A stretch of 9,643 nucleotides of DNA, from the NCBI GenBank assembly GCA_945483255.1, contig CALYRP010000026.1:1-9643 (forward strand), written 5' to 3'. Position 1 is the first letter of the stretch. Every line of letters begins with the position of its first letter. The position numbers were made by a program, and so were the translations under genes. Source of the DNA: an uncultured Pseudomonadota bacterium (GTDB lineage: Bacteria > Pseudomonadota > Alphaproteobacteria > Rs-D84). The notes below the pieces were generated by a model. It was not told the origin of the DNA. It did no database searches and saw only the letters and a program-made list of their open reading frames with translations. Shown piece after piece: positions 1 through 5,022 of this stretch.

Positions 1-243
1 AACCAACCATGCAAAAAACAATAAGAAATAAATCACATGTTTATTAAATGTTTCTGAATCCGCATTTTTGAAACATTTGATTGTTTCATAAATTGCACCA
101 ATCATAATTAAAACACCCAACGCACGTACCGCATGAAGCAACGGAACATAATATTCCAATGCAATAACAATGCCCAATATCGCCAACATTGCACCAGCAG
201 ATATGAATCTTAAAGCCGTGTTAGATAATTCAGATAATTTCAT
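1..243 (-). CDS. cdsA: Phosphatidate cytidylyltransferase, N-terminal part (cut by window edge)
   Basis: CdsA makes CDP-diacylglycerol from phosphatidate and CTP in the inner membrane, the branch point for bacterial phospholipids. Only the first 81 codons are in the window; the rest lies left of base 1. The translation begins MKLSELSNTALRFISAG and contains three hydrophobic stretches, about residues 11-29, 38-54 and 69-81. The segment ALRFISAG followed by a hydrophobic helix and a Y-E pair near residue 52 resembles the usual CdsA N-terminus, where R-x-I-S-A and W-E occur. The catalytic C-terminal signature cannot be seen. The ATG (243-241) overlaps the uppS TGA (242-240) as ATGA, so translation is probably coupled. 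The frr-uppS-cdsA order is very common in bacteria and is the main support. Another multi-pass membrane protein is possible but less likely. Confidence 0.8.
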   Translation of the reverse strand, partial: MKLSELSNTALRFISAGAMLAILGIVIALEYYVPLLHAVRALGVLIMIGAIYETIKCFKNADSETFNKHVIYFLLFFAWLV

Positions 244-998
244 TTTTGTTTCCCCGAATAATTTTTCTTTTTGCCACCACCAAAACGACGATCGCGTTTT
301 TGATATTCATCCAAAACATGTTGCCATAATTTTTCAGATTTTACCAATTCTGGCCAATGTTCAGGGACAAATAACAATTCTGCATATGCCAATTTCCAAA
401 GCAGATAATTGGATATTCTGTTTTCATTGCTGGTGCGAACCATCAAATCGACAGGCAATAAATCCCCGGTATCCATAAACGTTTCAAAAGATTCTTTTGT
501 AACCGGTTTGCCATTTTCAATTGCGGCATTTACGGCATTAATGATTTCATCTTGACCGCCATAATTTAATGCAAACACAACCGTTCCGCCTGTGTTTTCT
601 GCCGACACATCTTCCAATTTATCGCAAAGCTTTGCCAATTTCGCAGGCAGTTTTTCACGAGAACCAACAACGCGATAACGCAGATTTTTTTTCAATGCGT
701 GTTTCATGTTTTTGTTTAATTCAGTGTAAAACAAATCCATCAAGAAACGGACTTCTTCTTTGCTGCGCTTCCAATTTTCTGTGGAAAAGATATAGAAAGT
801 AATTGTTGAAACACCACGCGCGATGAACCAATCAACCAAATTTTCAAAATTAGAAATTCCGGCTTTGTGTCCCATCAATGGTGGCAATCCGCGCTGTTCA
901 GCCCATCTGCGATTGCCATCACAAATAAAAGCGATGTGTTGTGGTATCTTTACCAGCGTGGCTGATTTAGCAGTTTTCTTTTTAAAGAAATTGAACAT
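240..998 (-). CDS. uppS: Isoprenyl (undecaprenyl) diphosphate synthase
   Basis: This cytosolic cis-prenyltransferase condenses isopentenyl diphosphate units onto farnesyl diphosphate to make the C55 carrier lipid for peptidoglycan and other envelope polymers. The 252-residue length is normal. Family motifs are present in order: HIAFICDGNRRWA (residues 21-33, catalytic Asp27), GHKAG (43-47), FSTENWKR (71-78), NYGG (145-148), RTSNENRISN (188-197) and LAYAELLF (203-210), with RRFGGG near the C-terminus. The usual RTGGE or RTSGE reads RTSNE here; Asp27, Arg188, Arg194, Ser196 and Glu207 are kept. The N-terminus starts with a short basic stretch, FFKKKTAK. An AAAGG ribosome site lies upstream of the ATG at 998. 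The gene begins 15 nt after frr and overlaps cdsA, so it sits mid-operon. Confidence 0.96.
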   Translation of the reverse strand: MFNFFKKKTAKSATLVKIPQHIAFICDGNRRWAEQRGLPPLMGHKAGISNFENLVDWFIARGVSTITFYIFSTENWKRSKEEVRFLMDLFYTELNKNMKHALKKNLRYRVVGSREKLPAKLAKLCDKLEDVSAENTGGTVVFALNYGGQDEIINAVNAAIENGKPVTKESFETFMDTGDLLPVDLMVRTSNENRISNYLLWKLAYAELLFVPEHWPELVKSEKLWQHVLDEYQKRDRRFGGGKKKNYSGKQK

Positions 999-1013
999 AT
1001 TTTAACCTTTTAA

Positions 1014-1574
1014 TTAAACAGACATAATGTCGGCTTCTTTCTGTTTAGCCATTGCATCAACTTCCAATCCGCGACCATCAAATACTTTTTGAATATCTTC
1101 TTCGTATTTGCGTTGATCGTCTTCGGAAATTTCTTTGTCTGTTACCGCGCGTTTAATTTTAGACATTGCATCTTGGCGAATGTTACGCATAGAAATCTTG
1201 GCTTCTTCGGCGTATTTACCGGCAACTTTTGTTAATTCGCGACGACGTTCTTCTGTTAATGGTGGCAAATTCAAACGGATAACACCACCCGCAGTCATTG
1301 GGTTTAACCCAAGACCTGAATCACGAATCGCTTTTTCAACAGCTGGTGCGTTTGCTGCATCCCATACTGTTACAGATAATGTTTGTGTGTCAGGTGTAGA
1401 TACTGTTGCAACCTGATTCAATGGCATTTCAGAACCATAAACAGGGACTTTTACGCCATCCAGCAAATGTACAGATGCACGACCTGTGCGCAATCCTGCA
1501 AATTCGTTTTGTAAAACTTCTAATGTTTGAGCTGTCTTTTGTTCAACTTCGGTTTTCAGTGCTGAATAATCCAT
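1014..1574 (-). CDS. frr: Ribosome recycling factor
   Basis: RRF works with EF-G to split post-termination ribosomes into subunits and free the mRNA and tRNA. The 186-residue protein has the standard length and runs colinear with the family: a coiled-coil N-terminus with LRTGRAS (residues 28-34), the beta domain including VPVYGSEMPLNQVATV, the signature GLGLNPMTAGGVIRLNLPPL, then LTEERRRELTKVAGKYAEEAKISMRNIR and a long helical C-terminus. The ATG at 1574 follows a strong TAAGGAG Shine-Dalgarno (1587-1581, minus strand). It is the first gene of the frr-uppS-cdsA operon. A weak promoter candidate is TTGCAA (1635-1630) with TAATCT (1611-1606), spacer 18, in the gap shared with the divergent tRNA promoter. 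pyrH and tsf, which often precede frr, are absent; the upstream neighbours are tRNA genes. Confidence 0.98.
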   Translation of the reverse strand: MDYSALKTEVEQKTAQTLEVLQNEFAGLRTGRASVHLLDGVKVPVYGSEMPLNQVATVSTPDTQTLSVTVWDAANAPAVEKAIRDSGLGLNPMTAGGVIRLNLPPLTEERRRELTKVAGKYAEEAKISMRNIRQDAMSKIKRAVTDKEISEDDQRKYEEDIQKVFDGRGLEVDAMAKQKEADIMSV

Positions 1575-1621
1575 AATATACTCCTTAGTATTATTCTTAA
1601 AAGAAAGATTAGCAAAATGAT

Positions 1622-1650
1622 TTGACTTTTTGCAAGAAGAAATATAGAAT
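1622..1650 (+). promoter_or_regulatory. Sigma70-like promoter for the tRNA-Ala/tRNA-His unit
   Basis: TTGACT at 1622-1627 (5 of 6 to consensus), a 17-nt spacer, and TAGAAT at 1645-1650 (5 of 6). Transcription would start near 1657, about 6 nt before the tRNA-Ala 5' end, as expected for a stable RNA unit. It points away from frr, so the 88-nt gap at 1575-1662 holds divergent start signals. Confidence 0.75.
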
Positions 1651-1662
1651 AAGTTTCCGCAT

Positions 1663-1738
1663 GGGGTTGTAGCTCAGTTGGTAGAGCACTTGCATGGCAT
1701 GCAAGGGGTCGTCAGTTCGAGTCTGATCAGCTCCACCA
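1663..1738 (+). tRNA. tRNA-Ala (anticodon GGC)
   Basis: A complete 76-nt cloverleaf with encoded CCA. The acceptor stem GGGGTTG (1663-1669) pairs with CAGCTCC (1728-1734) and includes the G3:U70 wobble, the main identity element for alanyl-tRNA synthetase. The D arm is GCTC/GAGC. The anticodon stem CTTGC/GCAAG carries loop ATGGCAT with anticodon GGC, reading GCC and GCU. The T arm is GTCAG/CTGAT around TTCGAGT. It precedes tRNA-His by 20 nt and shares its promoter and terminator. Confidence 0.97.
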
Positions 1739-1758
1739 AGTTTTTGCCCAAAAGTTAT

Positions 1759-1836
1759 GGCGGGTGTAGCTCAGTTGGTTAGAGCGTCGGTTTGTGGTAC
1801 CGAATGTCGCCAGTTCGAATCTGGTCACCCGCCCCA
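1759..1836 (+). tRNA. tRNA-His (anticodon GTG)
   Basis: A complete cloverleaf with encoded CCA. The acceptor stem GCGGGTG (1760-1766) pairs with CACCCGC (1826-1832). G1759 is placed as the extra G-1 facing discriminator C1833, the histidyl-tRNA synthetase identity pair; CCA is 1834-1836. The anticodon stem TCGGT/ACCGA holds loop TTGTGGT with anticodon GTG. The T arm is GCCAG/CTGGT around TTCGAAT. The terminator follows immediately, so the 3' end has almost no trailer before the hairpin. Confidence 0.97.
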
Positions 1837-1865
1837 TTAAATAAAAAAAATGGACAGTCTGGTCC
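1836..1865 (+). repeat. 30-bp perfect direct repeat, copy 1
   Basis: These 30 bases are identical to 2125-2154, an offset of 289. They cover the last base of tRNA-His and most of the terminator hairpin. ACCCGC at 1827-1832 (3' acceptor strand of tRNA-His) also matches 2116-2121 at the same offset. After the repeat the copies differ at one base (A1866, G2155) and both continue as a T run. Confidence 0.95.
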
Positions 1866-1880
1866 ATTTTTTTTATTTAA
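1837..1880 (+). terminator. Intrinsic terminator of the tRNA unit, perfect 19-bp stem (copy 1)
   Basis: The arms 1837-1855 and 1862-1880 are perfectly complementary over 19 bp around loop AGTCTG. The core is TGGAC/GTCCA, flanked by eight A and eight T, so it should work as a Rho-independent terminator on either strand. It begins directly after the CCA of tRNA-His. A near copy lies 289 bp downstream. Confidence 0.88.
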
Positions 1881-2003
1881 CTAAGTCGAGCGACCAGATT
1901 AAAGAAATGGTGTCCGCCAGTTCGACTATGAGTAAAAGAGCCAAGCACAGCGCAGGCGATTTGTCAGGAATGGCGCGCAGGGCAAAGCCCGAGCGAATAC
2001 GAA

Positions 2004-2073
2004 AATACACAATTAGAAAAATATGAAAAAATTGAAGTTTACGAAATTTTTTTGATTTTTATTATTGTGTATT
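2004..2073. repeat. 70-nt imperfect palindrome with perfect 10-bp ends
   Basis: AATACACAAT (2004-2013) and ATTGTGTATT (2064-2073) are exact inverted repeats. Inside them, AAAAAT (2017-2022) pairs with ATTTTT (2055-2060), and AAAAAATT (2026-2033) pairs with AATTTTTT (2045-2052), leaving loop GAAGTTTACGA. About 25 of 30 arm positions pair. It could be a hairpin in RNA, a cruciform, or the remnant of a small inverted-repeat element. Confidence 0.75.
2038..2065 (+). promoter_or_regulatory. Possible promoter for a short RNA ending at terminator copy 2
   Basis: TTTACG (2038-2043, 4 of 6) and TATTAT (2060-2065, 5 of 6) are separated by 16 nt. Transcription would start near 2072 and reach terminator copy 2 after about 90 nt. 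AT-rich sequence produces such matches by chance, so support is weak. Confidence 0.25.
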
Positions 2074-2124
2074 AAGGAACAATGCACCACACTTCGTTAA
2101 AACTTCGTGTGGTAAACCCGCGAA

Positions 2125-2154
2125 ATTAAATAAAAAAAATGGACAGTCTGGTCC
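2125..2154 (+). repeat. 30-bp perfect direct repeat, copy 2
   Basis: Identical to 1836-1865. Just upstream, TTCG (2104-2107), TGGT (2110-2113) and ACCCGC (2116-2121) line up with the T loop, 3' T stem and 3' acceptor strand of tRNA-His with small gaps, so the duplicated unit probably included the tRNA 3' end. The upstream part has drifted while the hairpin core has not. Confidence 0.95.
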
Positions 2155-2164
2155 GTTTTTTTTT
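2132..2164 (+). terminator. Intrinsic terminator, copy 2
   Basis: AAAAAAAATGGAC pairs with GTCCGTTTTTTTT around loop AGTCTG, followed by a further T. One pair is a T-G wobble where copy 1 has T-A, and the outer arms (AAT against AATTG) no longer match, so it is now directional toward the plus strand. It lies between the structured gap and the promoter of the SIMPL gene, and may insulate that gene from tRNA read-through. Confidence 0.75.
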
Positions 2165-2166
2165 AA

Positions 2167-2197
2167 TTGAATTATTTTTTATTAGTGTTATTATAAC
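2167..2197 (+). promoter_or_regulatory. Probable promoter of the SIMPL-domain gene
   Basis: TTGAAT at 2167-2172 and TATAAC at 2192-2197 (5 of 6) with a long 19-nt spacer. The predicted start near 2204 leaves a leader of about 19 nt carrying the AGGAGG ribosome site at 2211-2216. The spacing is not ideal. Confidence 0.45.
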
Positions 2198-2222
2198 CTT
2201 GTCAAAAGACAGGAGGAAAGTG

Positions 2223-2969
2223 ATGAAAATATCTGAAAAATTAAAGAATTTACCAACAATCTGGGTTGTAATTATGGCGTTTGGTGTTGCGCTGGGTGGT
2301 TTTTTTATCGGAAATGGTGTTTATAAATCGTTGGCGGCACGTACTGTTACTGTCAAAGGATTGGCAGAAATGGATGTTGTTGCTGATACCGCTGTTTGGA
2401 ATATTAAATTCAATCGCGTTGGTGCTGATTTGGCACGCGTTCAATCTGGTATTGATGAAGATTTGGCAAAAACACGTCAATTTTTGATTGATAATGGGTT
2501 CGAAGAAAACGAATTACAAAACCTGCGTATAACTGTTCGTGATAAATATGCCGGATACAGTGATGCACAACGTCAAGGCGCGGACAGCAATGACAGATAT
2601 GTCATCGAAACTGGTGTTATGGTTCGTTCAAAATCTGTGAATTTGGTCGATTCTGTATCACGCAAGATGGGCGATTTGGTGCGTCAAGGCGTAACTGTAA
2701 CCGAAGATTATACAGGGCCAATTTATGTATTTAACGGGCTTAACGATATCAAAATTAAAATGATAGAAGAAGCAACCAAAAATGCGCGTGCCGCTGGTGA
2801 ACAATTTGCCAAAGATGCAAACGCAAGTTTGGGTAAAATAAAAACTGCGAACCAGGGTACATTCAGTGTTTCTGCACGCGACCAAGTTGATGCGTGGTCT
2901 GATAATGAAAGACAGTCAATCAACAAACGCGTTCGTGTTGTTTCAACAATAACTTTCTTTCTAAGATAA
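2223..2969 (+). CDS. SIMPL-domain (DUF541, YggE-like) membrane-anchored protein
   Basis: The 248-residue protein starts with MKISEKLKNLPTIW, a single hydrophobic helix at about residues 12-33, then a periplasmic SIMPL domain. The entry RTVTVKGLAEMDVVADTAVW (residues 40-59) is the family's typical first strand, V-x-V-x-G-x-A-E-x-x-V-x-x-D-x-A. YVFNGLNDIKIKMIEEATKNARAAGEQFAKDA-type spacing (residues about 189-220) matches the conserved helix with A-x-x-x-A. The E. coli relative YggE is linked to lower oxidative stress, but the biochemical role of the family is unclear, so no specific function is assigned. The ATG at 2223 is chosen for the perfect AGGAGG 6 nt upstream. An earlier in-frame ATG at 2139 lies inside the terminator repeat and is rejected. 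The gene looks monocistronic, closed by the terminator at 2974. Confidence 0.88.
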   Translation: MKISEKLKNLPTIWVVIMAFGVALGGFFIGNGVYKSLAARTVTVKGLAEMDVVADTAVWNIKFNRVGADLARVQSGIDEDLAKTRQFLIDNGFEENELQNLRITVRDKYAGYSDAQRQGADSNDRYVIETGVMVRSKSVNLVDSVSRKMGDLVRQGVTVTEDYTGPIYVFNGLNDIKIKMIEEATKNARAAGEQFAKDANASLGKIKTANQGTFSVSARDQVDAWSDNERQSINKRVRVVSTITFFLR

Positions 2970-2973
2970 AAAT

Positions 2974-2995
2974 AAACCGCCTTTATGGCGGTTTT
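2974..2995 (+). terminator. Intrinsic terminator after the SIMPL gene
   Basis: AAACCGCC (2974-2981) pairs perfectly with GGCGGTTT (2987-2994) around loop TTTAT, with the T tract at 2992-2995. It starts 4 nt after the stop codon and separates this gene from ligA. Confidence 0.9.
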
Positions 2996-2998
2996 AAC

Positions 2999-3027
2999 TT
3001 GCACTAATTTTTTGTATTTTCTATAAT
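2999..3027 (+). promoter_or_regulatory. ligA promoter placed for a leaderless transcript
   Basis: TTGCAC (2999-3004), 17-nt spacer, and a perfect TATAAT (3022-3027). The expected start, about 7 nt after the -10 box, falls on or next to the ligA ATG at 3034. No Shine-Dalgarno is present before that ATG. Confidence 0.7.
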
Positions 3028-3033
3028 CGAAAC

Positions 3034-5013
3034 ATGGCAAAAGTAGCAGATCTTTTTATTCGTGCAGAACATGCAGATTTAATGAAAAAATTAAACGCAT
3101 GGGATATTGCTTATCATCAAAATGACGAACCTGTTGTAGATGATGCGACTTATGATGATGCGAAATCACGCGTTCTTGAAATCGAAGCAGAATATCCAGA
3201 ATTGGCAACGAACGGTTTTTCAACACATGTTGGTGCGGCGGTATCGACAAAATTTAAATCTTATCCACACACAGTTCCGATGTTGTCTATTTCCGATGTG
3301 TTTAATGAAGATGAAGTGCGCGATTGGTTTGATAAATTAGAATCCAAAGATTTGTTTGTTGAATTAAAGGTTGATGGTCTTTCGTTTGCTGCGCGTTATG
3401 AAAACGGGGTGTTTGTTCGTGGGCTTACCCGGGGCAGTGGAATACAGGGCGAAGATATCACCGCTAATTTATTAACTATTCCTGATATTCCAAAGAAATT
3501 ATCTGGCGAATACCCTGATGTGATAGAGGTACGTGGCGAAGTTTATATGGCGCGTGCAGATTTTATTGCGTTAAATGAAAGTTCGGATAAAAAATTCGCC
3601 AATCCGCGTAACGCGGCGGCGGGTTCGTTGCGTCAATTAAATCCTGCGATAACTGCATCGCGTAAATTAAGTGCATTTGGTTATACATATGGTGATTTGT
3701 CGGCACGTACATGGGAAAGTCAATCTGAATATTTTGATAAACTGGAATCGTGGGGATTTAAGACAACACGCGCATGGGCGCATCGCGCCAGGTCTGTGGA
3801 CGATGTTCAAAAGATTTATAATGATGTTATGTTAATCAGGGATGAAATACCTTTTGATATTGACGGTTTGGTTGTAAAGGTTGATTCTGTTGCTGTCCAA
3901 GAAAAAATGGGTTCACGCGCGAACAGCCCGCGTTGGGAAATTGCATATAAATTTCCGGCCGCGCGCGCAATTACAAAATTAAATGACATAACGGTTCAGG
4001 TCGGGCGAACCGGGGTTTTAACACCGGTTGCAGAATTGGAACCTATTAATATCGGTGGTGTTGTTGTTTCGCGTGCAACATTACATAATGCAGATGAAAT
4101 TGCGCGTTTAAACGTAAAAATAGGGGACAAGGTCATTGTTCAACGCGCGGGCGATGTTATTCCTCAAATTGTCGCGGTTGCAGAAAATGGCGATGGACAC
4201 CCGTTTGTTTTTCCAACTGTTTGTCCGGTATGTGGTGGTGCGGTTGTTCAAGAATCTGGTGCTGTTGCGCGGCGGTGTGTGAATTCACTTTCGTGTCCGG
4301 CACAAATTCGTGGTGAATTGGAACATTTTGTATCTAAGCATGCGTTTGATATTGATGGTATTGGCGCACGCCAAATCGAATTGTTTACGAACATGTCCTG
4401 GATAAAACAGGCGGCAGATATTTTTACTTTAATCGATAAACATGGTGATGAAATGCGTGATATGGATGGATTTGGTGATAAATCTGTATCAAACCTTAAA
4501 AATGCAATCGAAAATGCAAAAAATGTAGATTTATATCGTTTGATTTATGCAATTGGAATACCCGATGTTGGCGAAGTTACTGCGAAAATATTGGCACGCG
4601 AATTTGGTAATCTTGATGCATTGCGTAATGCCACACACGAACGCTTAATTCAGATAGACGGCATTGGGGATGTTATGGCACATGAAATCGTTTCGTTTTT
4701 TCATGATGAACATTCGATGTCTGCGTTGGATAATTTGTTGCAATATATAAATATCAAAAACCCAGAAATCAAAATCATAGAAAATAATTTGTTAAATGGT
4801 AAACGTGTGGTGTTGACGGGAACACTTTCAAAATATACACGCGATGATGCAAAATCTATCTTGGAACAACACGGTGCCAAGGTAAGCGGCAGCGTTTCTG
4901 CAAAAACAGATATTGTTATCGCTGGGGTTGCGGCCGGGTCTAAATTAAGTGATGCACAAAAATTGGGTATAACAATTTGGGACGAAAACGATTTTGAAAA
5001 CGCGATTAAATAG
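3034..5013 (+). CDS. ligA: NAD-dependent DNA ligase
   Basis: LigA seals nicks in duplex DNA in replication and repair, using NAD+ to adenylate an active-site lysine. The 659-residue protein has the full architecture: domain Ia with AWDIAYHQNDEPVVDDATYD (residues 22-41), the adenylation motif ELKVDGLSFAARYENG with Lys112, a typical RGEVYM strand, NPRNAAAGSLRQL, the FDIDGLVVKV motif, and an OB fold. A four-cysteine zinc finger uses Cys397, Cys400, Cys415 and Cys421. Helix-hairpin-helix repeats (about 430-570) and a BRCT domain (about 588-659, GKRVVLTGTL onward) follow. The ATG at 3034 gives the normal N-terminus but has no ribosome site, consistent with leaderless translation. The next in-frame ATG (3082) would remove part of domain Ia and also lacks a site. 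It is the first gene of a likely three-gene operon. Confidence 0.98.
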   Translation: MAKVADLFIRAEHADLMKKLNAWDIAYHQNDEPVVDDATYDDAKSRVLEIEAEYPELATNGFSTHVGAAVSTKFKSYPHTVPMLSISDVFNEDEVRDWFDKLESKDLFVELKVDGLSFAARYENGVFVRGLTRGSGIQGEDITANLLTIPDIPKKLSGEYPDVIEVRGEVYMARADFIALNESSDKKFANPRNAAAGSLRQLNPAITASRKLSAFGYTYGDLSARTWESQSEYFDKLESWGFKTTRAWAHRARSVDDVQKIYNDVMLIRDEIPFDIDGLVVKVDSVAVQEKMGSRANSPRWEIAYKFPAARAITKLNDITVQVGRTGVLTPVAELEPINIGGVVVSRATLHNADEIARLNVKIGDKVIVQRAGDVIPQIVAVAENGDGHPFVFPTVCPVCGGAVVQESGAVARRCVNSLSCPAQIRGELEHFVSKHAFDIDGIGARQIELFTNMSWIKQAADIFTLIDKHGDEMRDMDGFGDKSVSNLKNAIENAKNVDLYRLIYAIGIPDVGEVTAKILAREFGNLDALRNATHERLIQIDGIGDVMAHEIVSFFHDEHSMSALDNLLQYINIKNPEIKIIENNLLNGKRVVLTGTLSKYTRDDAKSILEQHGAKVSGSVSAKTDIVIAGVAAGSKLSDAQKLGITIWDENDFENAIK

Positions 5014-5022
5014 GGGGAAATT

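Larger units (their letters stand above)
1881..2124. other. Gene-free structured intergenic segment between two copies of one terminator
   Basis: No convincing protein gene is seen here. In order it holds: AGTCGA/TCGACT (1884-1889, 1922-1927) enclosing a smaller ACCA/TGGT stem; a 15-base T-arm-like fragment at 1911-1925 that matches tRNA-His 1805-1818 with one inserted C; a GC-rich block at 1931-2000 (40 of 70 bases G or C) with a GGGC-AAA-GCCC hairpin at 1980-1990; an AT-rich 70-nt palindrome; and a hairpin at 2086-2113. The abrupt swing in base composition and the stacked inverted repeats suggest a decayed mobile or dispersed repeat, or a structured RNA gene. Confidence 0.7.
2072..2164 (+). 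ncRNA. Candidate small RNA or leader of about 90 nt (speculative)
   Basis: If transcription starts near 2072, the transcript would hold a 7-bp hairpin ACCACAC (2086-2092) with GTGTGGT (2107-2113) around a 14-nt loop, then the terminator at 2132-2164. It also holds a short frame at 2082-2129, which begins M-H-H-T after an AAGGA at 2074-2078. The second terminator would have nothing to terminate unless something is transcribed between the two, which is the main argument. It may instead be a dispersed repeat with no transcript. Confidence 0.22.

Noticed and set aside
569..1416. Plus-strand frames opposite uppS and frr
   Set aside because: They lie antisense to two well-conserved genes, have no ribosome sites of note and resemble no family.
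1588..1615. TTGCTA with TAATAC as the frr promoter
   Set aside because: The start point would fall inside the frr Shine-Dalgarno, cutting it from the mRNA. The pair farther upstream is only weakly better.
1928..2026. Basic 32-codon frame through the GC-rich island
   Set aside because: It has no Shine-Dalgarno, is 11 of 32 Lys or Arg, and runs from a GC-rich hairpin block into the AT-rich palindrome, which fits a chance frame through a repeat.
1881..2124. tmRNA, SRP RNA, RNase P RNA or 6S RNA in the gap
   Set aside because: None of their conserved cores or a tag-peptide frame could be found by eye, and the segment is too short for RNase P or a standard tmRNA.
2139..2222. Upstream ATG extending the SIMPL protein by 28 residues
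   Set aside because: The ATG lies inside terminator copy 2 and has no ribosome site, while the ATG at 2223 has a perfect AGGAGG 6 nt upstream and gives a normal membrane-anchored N-terminus.
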